Shown here: piece after piece, positions 1 through 4,305 of the stretch
Position numbering within the stretch: the stretch's first letter is position 1
Layout: the number at the start of each line of letters is the position of its first letter
DNA from: Candidatus Fibrimonadales bacterium
GTDB lineage: Bacteria; Fibrobacterota; Fibrobacteria; Fibrobacterales; Fibrobacteraceae
NCBI GenBank assembly: GCA_009788135.1
Contig: WQSA01000155.1
Span: 1 to 5,040 of the forward strand
Direction: 5' to 3'
Length of the DNA stretch: 5,040 nucleotides
Program-made: the position numbers and the translations under genes
Notes under the pieces: generated by a model
Database searches by the model: none
The model's input: the letters and a program-made list of their open reading frames with translations, nothing else
Told to the model about the DNA's origin: nothing

Positions 1-30
1 ATGCGCAGCGGTCATCGAAAACTTATCCAT
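1..30 (-). CDS. Possible 5' end of a gene leaving the left edge
   Basis: Reading leftward, an open frame starts at ATG 30-28 and reads MDKFSMTAAH to the window edge. An in-frame ATG at 42-40 would add MDAK. A purine-rich AAAGAGG (49-43) could be the ribosome binding site: it lies 12 nt before the ATG at 30 but directly abuts the one at 42, so I prefer the start at 30. The MDKF- opening faintly recalls the N-terminus of ClpB-type chaperones, but ten residues cannot support a name. The alternative is that no minus-strand gene exists and a plus-strand gene ends here: frame 1 ends with TAA at 49-51 and frame 2 with TGA at 53-55. Confidence is low because so little is visible. Confidence 0.35.
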   Translation of the reverse strand, partial: MDKFSMTAAH

Positions 31-54
31 TTTTGCATCCATCCTCTTTAAATG

Positions 55-92
55 AAAAAAGGCATGCGTCTCAAAAAGAAACGCACGCCTTT
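55..92 (-). terminator. Rho-independent terminator of the ModF-like operon
   Basis: On the minus strand, arms 89-81 (GGCGTGCGT) and 69-61 (ACGCATGCC) pair over 9 bp with one G-T wobble around an 11-nt loop. They are followed by six T's (60-55). Flanking A and T bases can lengthen the stem to 12 bp. It lies about 55 bp past the stop codon of the ABC gene, the usual place. On the plus strand the wobble becomes an A-C mismatch and only three T's follow, so it is mainly a leftward terminator, although some bidirectional activity is possible. Confidence 0.85.
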
Positions 93-98
93 GTGCTA

Positions 99-114
99 AT
101 TATAATATAGAAAA
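99..114 (-). promoter_or_regulatory. Possible leftward promoter between ABC gene and terminator
   Basis: The minus strand reads TTTTCTATATTATAAT from 114 to 99, containing both CTATATT (110-104) and a consensus TATAAT (104-99). The first part matches the element found upstream of the other genes here. No recognisable -35 box is present. If active, transcription would start near 92-96, just before or at the terminator hairpin, and would serve the gene leaving the left edge. Confidence 0.4.
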
Positions 115-146
115 TTACATAACCGATATGCGCAGCAAAACGATGT

Positions 147-1310
147 TCAACGCAACTCCAAGTGATTTTTAATGCTTTTCACAAAATCTTCTTCATTGTG
201 GCTCACAAAAAGAATTGCGGTATTTTTGTTCTGCGCCAGAATTTCCACAAAATCAAGTACAAGCTTGCGACTCTGCGCCTCCAGCCCAAAACACGGTTCG
301 TCCAGAATCAAAATCAGCGGATGTTTTACCATTGCGCGCAAAATCAAAATCAATCGCTGCTCTCCGTAGGGCAAGGTTTGGAATGGTTTATTTGCGTTGT
401 TTTTTATTCCTGCAAGTTCAAGCCATGAATTCGCCGTTTCAATTTCCATGCGTGTTGGATTTCTGTAAATTCCTATTGTGTCGTGAAAACCGGAAACTAC
501 AGTCTCAAGCGCTGTAGCTGAGACTCTGTATTCTCTATGGAAAAGCGTGGAAACAATTCCTATATTCTTTTTTATATCCCAAATAGTTTCGCCGCTCCCC
601 CGCTTTTTGCCGAAAAGAGTAATGTCATTGGCATAGGATTGCGGATTGTCTCCGCTAATCAAAGAGAGCAATGTTGTTTTTCCGCAGCCGTTTGGTCCCG
701 TAATTTTCCAATGCTCTCCCCTCTTAACCGTCCAATTTACATTTTCCAAAACCAGCCTTTCGCCGTATTTTACATTTACATTTCGCAGAATTGCCAAATC
801 TTCCTGCGAGAATTCCGCATCTTTGCCGATTTTCGGCGGAAGCCGTGCGATTTTTTTGTTTTGCGCCTGAACAGAACCGTCATTCAAAAACATGACAATG
901 CAAACATCTTCTTTCATTAATTCAGGTATTATTTGCGAAAGTTCCTTGCGACTTTTTGCGTCAAGCCCGTCAAAAGGCCTATCCAAAACAAGCATTTCCG
1001 GCTTCTTGCATATTTCAGCGACAAGAAGAATTTTTGCTATTTCCCCCGTTGATAAATAGCGTATTGAGGTGTTAACGGTGTGGAGCAGATTGAATTTCTC
1101 TAAATAACGCTCGCAATTTACAGGGAGCAAATCGGCAGCTTTTTGTCCAGGATGCAACAGATTATCTTCATCTAGCCAAGCATCGTCTGCTCGGTCTTTT
1201 TCCATGATTTCATTTACATTTATAAGTTTTTTGCCCAAAGCCTTGGCAAGTTCCGCTTTCTGAGACTCGGTATATCCGAGAATCGCCCAGCTAAGGCTTG
1301 CATTGCTCAC
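147..1310 (-). CDS. modF: ModF-like protein with two ATP-binding cassettes
   Basis: A 387-residue soluble protein with two tandem ABC ATPase domains and no membrane segment, as in E. coli ModF (PhrA), whose physiological role is poorly defined despite its link to molybdate genes. The second cassette is intact: Walker A GPNGCGKTT (205-213), signature LPYGEQ (313-318), Walker B LILILDEP (332-339) and switch His371. The block SGETIWDIKK (239-248) is characteristic of ModF. The first cassette is degenerate: GYTESQKA (12-19) replaces Walker A, and in LVLDRPFDGLD (107-117) Arg111 replaces the catalytic Glu; its signature LSTGE is kept. The protein begins some 20-30 residues later than E. coli ModF and ends earlier. 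The start is GTG, the only choice, since a TGA lies two codons upstream; AAGG sits 8 nt before it. The GTG overlaps the TGA of the upstream small gene, implying translational coupling. No molybdate transporter gene is visible. Confidence 0.88.
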   Translation of the reverse strand: MSNASLSWAILGYTESQKAELAKALGKKLINVNEIMEKDRADDAWLDEDNLLHPGQKAADLLPVNCERYLEKFNLLHTVNTSIRYLSTGEIAKILLVAEICKKPEMLVLDRPFDGLDAKSRKELSQIIPELMKEDVCIVMFLNDGSVQAQNKKIARLPPKIGKDAEFSQEDLAILRNVNVKYGERLVLENVNWTVKRGEHWKITGPNGCGKTTLLSLISGDNPQSYANDITLFGKKRGSGETIWDIKKNIGIVSTLFHREYRVSATALETVVSGFHDTIGIYRNPTRMEIETANSWLELAGIKNNANKPFQTLPYGEQRLILILRAMVKHPLILILDEPCFGLEAQSRKLVLDFVEILAQNKNTAILFVSHNEEDFVKSIKNHLELR

Positions 1311-1549
1311 AAATCAGGCCTTGCTTGTTTTTTCTTGCGAATGCATAAATGATAGCCTTCGCCTTGTTTTCCCAGCTTTTCCTGTTTCTCTATGGAAATT
1401 TCGTAGTTTTTCATTATGTAGCGGAATCCTTGCACAATTGGGTTAGATTCTTGTATGGAATCCCAGTAAGCTTCGGAACGAAAGATGGCCTCAGCATTAT
1501 ACTGATCTAGCATCTTCTCATCAACAGTCGGCGATTGTTGTTTTGCCAT
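1307..1549 (-). CDS. Small hypothetical protein, first gene of the ModF operon
   Basis: An 80-residue protein (MAKQQSP... to ...KKKQARPDL) that I do not recognise. It is charged and hydrophilic, with no signal peptide or membrane segment. The N-terminal half is acidic and contains aromatic residues (YNAEAIFRSEAYWDSIQES), and the C-terminus is strongly basic (IRKKKQAR), which might contact nucleic acid or an acidic partner; this is inference only. The ATG at 1549 is chosen because a strong AAGGAG (1562-1557) lies 7 nt upstream; the longer frame from TTG 1573 would run over that site. Its TGA overlaps the GTG of the ModF-like gene by 4 nt (GTGA), so both are very probably co-transcribed and coupled. 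It faces rtcB across a short gap containing a palindrome. Confidence 0.8.
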   Translation of the reverse strand: MAKQQSPTVDEKMLDQYNAEAIFRSEAYWDSIQESNPIVQGFRYIMKNYEISIEKQEKLGKQGEGYHLCIRKKKQARPDL

Positions 1550-1577
1550 AAATATTCTCCTTGTTATAAACAATGAT

Positions 1578-1588
1578 AATATAGGAAA
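1578..1588 (-). promoter_or_regulatory. Putative -10 region for the small-protein/ModF operon
   Basis: The minus strand reads TTTCCTATATT from 1588 to 1578. The end of this element is 28 nt before ATG 1549, which leaves room for a short leader carrying the AAGGAG ribosome binding site. No clear -35 box is seen. The assignment rests on position and on the same element recurring before the other genes in the window. Confidence 0.5.
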
Positions 1589-1591
1589 TTG

Positions 1592-1602
1592 TTTCCTATA
1601 TT
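1592..1602 (+). promoter_or_regulatory. Putative -10 region for rtcB
   Basis: TTTCCTATATT ends 7 nt before the rtcB ATG (1610). With the usual spacing of a -10 hexamer to the transcription start, RNA would begin at or within a base or two of the A of the ATG, giving a leaderless message. Consistent with this, no ribosome binding site stands in 1595-1609; AGGAAA (1583-1588) is 21 nt away, too far to act. No -35 consensus is visible. Confidence 0.5.
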
Positions 1603-1609
1603 ACTCGTT

Positions 1610-2734
1610 ATGCTATACTTGAAGGGGCAATTCAACGCTGCAAAGGTGTTTACAGACAATATAGAAGAGGAGGCTATCGCTCAAATTAAGGTTTTGCTGG
1701 ATCAAAAATTTGTCCAAGACTCCAAAATTCGCTTTATGCCTGATGTTCACGCAGGAGCAGGTTGCGTAATAGGCACCACTTTGACCATTGCCAACGGGCT
1801 GATCGTTCCAAATTTAATAGGCGTGGACATAGGCTGCGGCATGTTGGCATGCAGGGTAAAAAGCGATTCAAAAACAGGCGAAACATTTGAGCCTCAGGCT
1901 CTGGATATAGTTATACGCAAATACATTCCAACAGGAAACTCTGTAAGGAAATCGGCGCATATATTCGCAGACAATATTCAATGGGACAAGGTGAGAGCAG
2001 AAGGCATGAATATTGACCGAGCCAGAAAGTCCATAGGTTCGCTGGGCTCGGGCAATCATTTTATTGAAATAAACCGAGATAAAAACAACGATTTGTATAT
2101 AGTGATTCATTCTGGTTCCCGTCATTTTGGACTTGAGGTGGCAAAATACTATCAGAAAAAAGCAGGGCGGGAATTATCCGATGCATCCATACCTGCGGCT
2201 TTGGCATATTGCAGCGGTTTAACCACGGAAAACTACCTGAACGATCTTGGGCTCGCTCAATATATGGCTCATTGGAACAGAAAAGCGATGTTGGACGAAA
2301 TCAAACAGGGTTTGGACATAGAGAAAAATGAAATAGCAGACGAGTTTGAAACGGTTCACAATTACATAGAGCTTGAAGCGATGATAGCTCGCAAGGGAGC
2401 GGTTTCTGCCAAAAGCGGAGAGACTTTGATAATTCCCATGAACATGAGAGACGGCTCATTGGTTTGCGTTGGAAAAGGCAACGAAGACTGGAATTGCTCG
2501 GCACCTCACGGCGCCGGCAGAATTATGTCCAGAACAAAAGCTAAGGCTACGCTGAACATGGAAGATTTTCAAAACGAGATGAAGTCCGTGTATTCCACAA
2601 CAATAAGCACAGGCACTTTGGACGAGGCTCCTATGGCGTATAAGCCTATGCAGGAGATTATAGACAACATAGGCGACACAGTTGAAGTTGTGGATATAAT
2701 CAAGCCGATTTATAATTTCAAAGCAGCGAGTTGA
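1610..2734 (+). CDS. rtcB: RtcB family RNA ligase
   Basis: A 374-residue RtcB, the GTP- and Mn2+-dependent ligase that joins RNA 3'-phosphate or 2',3'-cyclic phosphate ends to 5'-OH ends in RNA repair. The family's metal ligands are recognisable: Asp73 and Cys76 in VGVDIGCGM, His150 in GSLGSGNHF, His167 in IHSGSRHFG and His250 in ETVHN. His300 in SAPHGAGRIMSR is the histidine that becomes guanylylated. MPDVHAGAG (43-51) is also conserved. The length is close to the compact bacterial type, shorter than E. coli RtcB at about 408 residues. ATG 1610 is preferred because the N-terminal block LKGQFNAAKVFTDNIEEEA begins there as in homologues; the in-frame TTG at 1589 is the centre of the palindrome and lacks a usable binding site. 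No archease, rtcA or rtcR gene is in the window. It is divergent from the ModF operon and convergent with the DUF4491 gene (25-bp gap). Confidence 0.95.
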   Translation: MLYLKGQFNAAKVFTDNIEEEAIAQIKVLLDQKFVQDSKIRFMPDVHAGAGCVIGTTLTIANGLIVPNLIGVDIGCGMLACRVKSDSKTGETFEPQALDIVIRKYIPTGNSVRKSAHIFADNIQWDKVRAEGMNIDRARKSIGSLGSGNHFIEINRDKNNDLYIVIHSGSRHFGLEVAKYYQKKAGRELSDASIPAALAYCSGLTTENYLNDLGLAQYMAHWNRKAMLDEIKQGLDIEKNEIADEFETVHNYIELEAMIARKGAVSAKSGETLIIPMNMRDGSLVCVGKGNEDWNCSAPHGAGRIMSRTKAKATLNMEDFQNEMKSVYSTTISTGTLDEAPMAYKPMQEIIDNIGDTVEVVDIIKPIYNFKAAS

Positions 2735-2759
2735 GAATGCATGAATTTCCTATTTTCCC

Positions 2760-3050
2760 TTAAAGCCGCATTCTTCGGGGATTAGCCGGAAACCACCCCT
2801 TTTTAACTCGCTTAGCTTGCTCAAAAAGCTCATGAATTGTCCAAAACAGGGAAAATCCAAGAACTGCCAGCAAAACAGATGCAACAAGATTGCCTGCAAA
2901 CAATGATGCAACGCAACAAATCAACCCGAGAATCGCAAAAACGGGCCAACACTTTGTGCCAAAATAATACTCACCCTTAATAACAACAGGATGAAGAATC
3001 CCAATAATGAGAAAAGTTCCCAAACCAACTATAATACCTGAAAATTCCAT
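2760..3050 (-). CDS. DUF4491 family small membrane protein
   Basis: A 96-residue protein matching my knowledge of the DUF4491 family, whose function is unknown. It has three predicted membrane segments, at about residues 4-23, 35-52 and 54-72. The highly recognisable block HPVVIKGEYYFGTKCWPVF (20-38) lies at the first and second segments, and the basic tail RVKKGWFPANPRR (81-93) is also typical. It is therefore probably an inner membrane protein with a cytoplasmic C-terminus by the positive-inside rule. Full length for the family. ATG 3050 has no ribosome binding site; instead a CTATATT element ends exactly 7 nt before it, as at rtcB, suggesting a leaderless message. It is convergent with rtcB and divergent from the GH45 gene (73-bp gap). 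Confidence 0.9.
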   Translation of the reverse strand: MEFSGIIVGLGTFLIIGILHPVVIKGEYYFGTKCWPVFAILGLICCVASLFAGNLVASVLLAVLGFSLFWTIHELFEQAKRVKKGWFPANPRRMRL

Positions 3051-3057
3051 ATATGCG

Positions 3058-3068
3058 AATATAGAATT
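3058..3068 (-). promoter_or_regulatory. Putative -10 region for the DUF4491 gene
   Basis: The minus strand reads AATTCTATATT from 3068 to 3058, ending 7 nt before ATG 3050. The spacing is identical to that before rtcB, and no Shine-Dalgarno sequence is present in between. Transcription would be expected to start at or next to the A of the ATG. No consensus -35 box is seen. Confidence 0.5.
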
Positions 3069-3082
3069 TGTCCGAGAAAGTG

Positions 3083-3099
3083 TTTACTATATTTATAAT
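3083..3099 (+). promoter_or_regulatory. Promoter of the GH45 endoglucanase gene
   Basis: TTTACTATATTTATAAT contains CTATATT (3087-3093), shared with the other putative promoters, directly followed by a consensus TATAAT (3094-3099). Either could be the -10 hexamer. A possible -35, TTGTCC (3068-3073), is 20 nt from TATAAT, rather far. The leader would be about 15-25 nt and carries AGAGGG (3112-3117) as ribosome binding site, 6 nt before ATG 3124. Confidence 0.6.
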
Positions 3100-3123
3100 G
3101 GACGCTTTTTTAGAGGGTTATTT

Positions 3124-4305
3124 ATGAATAAAAAGCTTTTTTCTGCAGTTTTGATAGCTAGCACAATATTTTTGGGATGCTCAGGCGAAACCGAAAATGT
3201 CTCTGGCGATTCATCATCCTCTGGGCTTTCAAGCACAAACTCAAGCTCAAGCACCAATGGCGCAAACATATCCTCAAGCTCTTCCGAAGCTTCTGGAATT
3301 TCCAGTTCTTCTAATACATCCGCGTCTTCCAGTTCCTCAGAAACAACCTCGGCATCCAGTTCTTCCAGAACATCTTCCGGCTCTTCAAGCTCCTCTGAAA
3401 CTGCATCCGTTTCAAGCTCAAGCTTGGTCTCAAGTTCAAGTTCCATTTTCATTTCCAGTTCAAGCTCGTCTCTGGTACCTACCCCAAGATCTTGGTCCAA
3501 ATTGCAAGAAGGTCAATCCAACGTGCATAAAGGCTGGACTTCTCGCTACTGGGACGGCTGCAAACCTAGCTGCTCATGGCCAGAAAAAAATCAAAGCTTA
3601 CAACCATGGACTATTTGCAGAAATTGCGATATAAACGATAAAGAAATAGAAGCCTTTGTTCCGCATCCAAACTGGAGCGAATATTACCAAGGATATTTAG
3701 GTACAAAAAGTGCTTGCGATTCAGACGGAATAGCCTATACCTGCTGGGATATGGCTCCAATTGCCATAAACGACACCCTTGCCTATGCATTCGCTGCTAC
3801 GCCAGGCGATGGAGACCAATGCGGCAAATGTTTTCAACTGCAATTTGACGGCGATTGGAAAGATGCCGAAGCAAGAGTCACTCATAAAGCTCTTAAAGGA
3901 AAAACTTTGATAGTGATGTCCAGCAATATAGGCCATGATGTTGCCGGCGGTCAATTTGATGTTCTTATTCCCGGTGGCGGAGTTGGCGCTTTTGACAGCT
4001 TCTCAAAACAACTAAGTGTATCCTCTGAAGTATTGGGAGCGAGAATGGGCGGTTTGCTAACAAAATGCGACGAAGAAATTCAAGGTTGGACTGCTACTCT
4101 GGACCAATGGCAAACATGCCTTAGAAACAAATGCAACTCCGTGTTCGGTTCTAAATCCAAACTTCTTTTGGACGGATGCCTGTGGCAAGCGAATTGGTTT
4201 ATGGCGGCAAACAATCCAACTCTTCTTTACAAAGAGGTGGAATGCCCGCAGTATTTGCTGGACAAATACAAATCCACATTCCACACGGAAAAGCCTAAAC
4301 TATAA
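3124..4305 (+). CDS. GH45 endoglucanase, lipoprotein with polyserine linker
   Basis: A 393-residue predicted cell-surface endo-beta-1,4-glucanase. Residues 1-19 form a lipoprotein signal ending in FLGC, with Cys19 lipidated and Ser at +2. Residues about 30-116 form a serine-rich linker, and about 122-393 the GH45 catalytic domain. Family landmarks are TSRYWDGCKPSCSWP (139-153), NDTLAYAFAA (216-225) and GGQFDVLIPGGGVGAFD (275-291). By comparison with Humicola Cel45A, Asp144 and Asp279 are the catalytic base and acid, and Asp272 matches the helper Asp114. Thirteen cysteines in the domain suggest several disulfides, fitting export. No carbohydrate-binding module or dockerin is seen; the anchor and linker would hold the enzyme off the surface to reach cellulose. 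ATG 3124 is chosen for the signal peptide and AGAGGG 6 nt upstream; the frame is open back to ATG 3007, but that extension would overlap the DUF4491 gene. Its stop overlaps the convergent methyltransferase gene by 6 bp. Confidence 0.93.
   Translation: MNKKLFSAVLIASTIFLGCSGETENVSGDSSSSGLSSTNSSSSTNGANISSSSSEASGISSSSNTSASSSSSETTSASSSSRTSSGSSSSSETASVSSSSLVSSSSSIFISSSSSSLVPTPRSWSKLQEGQSNVHKGWTSRYWDGCKPSCSWPEKNQSLQPWTICRNCDINDKEIEAFVPHPNWSEYYQGYLGTKSACDSDGIAYTCWDMAPIAINDTLAYAFAATPGDGDQCGKCFQLQFDGDWKDAEARVTHKALKGKTLIVMSSNIGHDVAGGQFDVLIPGGGVGAFDSFSKQLSVSSEVLGARMGGLLTKCDEEIQGWTATLDQWQTCLRNKCNSVFGSKSKLLLDGCLWQANWFMAANNPTLLYKEVECPQYLLDKYKSTFHTEKPKL
3211..3471 (+). repeat. Low-complexity polyserine linker coding region
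   Basis: This encodes residues 30-116 of the endoglucanase. From residue 31 to 116, 53 of 86 residues are Ser, in runs of four to six separated by short Thr/Ala/Glu/Gly/Asn spacers. All six serine codons are mixed, so the DNA is not a simple microsatellite; the repetition appears to be maintained at protein level. Frames on the other strand and in the +2 frame remain open here for compositional reasons and are not genes. Confidence 0.85.

Larger units (their letters stand above)
1577..1603. promoter_or_regulatory. Perfect 27-bp palindrome between divergent genes
   Basis: Arms 1577-1588 (TAATATAGGAAA) and 1592-1603 (TTTCCTATATTA) are exact reverse complements over 12 bp around a 3-nt TTG centre. 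It fills most of the 60 bp between the small-protein gene and rtcB. Each arm contains the CTATATT element pointing outwards, so the palindrome can be read as two divergent promoters whose -10 regions are 11 bp apart, as a repressor operator covering both, or as both at once. It lacks the GC-rich stem and T-run of a terminator. No regulator for it is identified. Confidence 0.8.

Noticed and set aside
1..136. Direct repeat ATGCGCAGC at 1-9 and 128-136
   Set aside because: Only 9 bp, without flanking similarity or matching mobile-element features.
560..566. CTATATT copies inside genes (560-566 plus; 1658-1664 and 3925-3931 minus)
   Set aside because: They lie within coding sequence, at ordinary Asn-Ile codon contexts in the ABC, rtcB and GH45 genes, so they are taken as background occurrences of the 7-mer.
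162..920. Several plus-strand open frames opposite the ModF-like gene
   Set aside because: They show no family motifs and lie opposite a gene with clear ABC motifs; treated as shadows.
1577..1603. ModE (molybdate regulator) operator for the ModF-like operon
   Set aside because: As I remember it, the ModE box has TATAT-type halves with a different core. The GGAAA/TTTCC core here does not fit, and no molybdate genes are nearby.
1589..1609. TTG at 1589 as an upstream start for rtcB
   Set aside because: It is the centre of the palindrome, AGGA lies only 2 nt before it, and homologues align from the ATG at 1610.
2734..2774. Inverted repeat AGAATGC / GCATTCT between rtcB and the DUF4491 gene as a terminator
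   Set aside because: Only 7 bp with a 27-nt loop and no following T-run on either strand; probably chance.
3007..3123. ATG 3007 as start of the GH45 gene
   Set aside because: It would bury the signal peptide 39 residues inside, overlap the DUF4491 gene and its promoter, and ignore the AGAGGG site before 3124.
3093..3500. Open frame on the minus strand, rich in Glu and Leu
   Set aside because: It is the complement of the polyserine linker and the GH45 promoter. Its composition follows from serine codons read backwards, and it has no independent start signals.
3197..3634. Open frame on the plus strand in another frame inside the GH45 gene
   Set aside because: A shadow of the low-complexity linker (Gln/Pro/Ala-rich), fully inside a well-supported catalytic protein.
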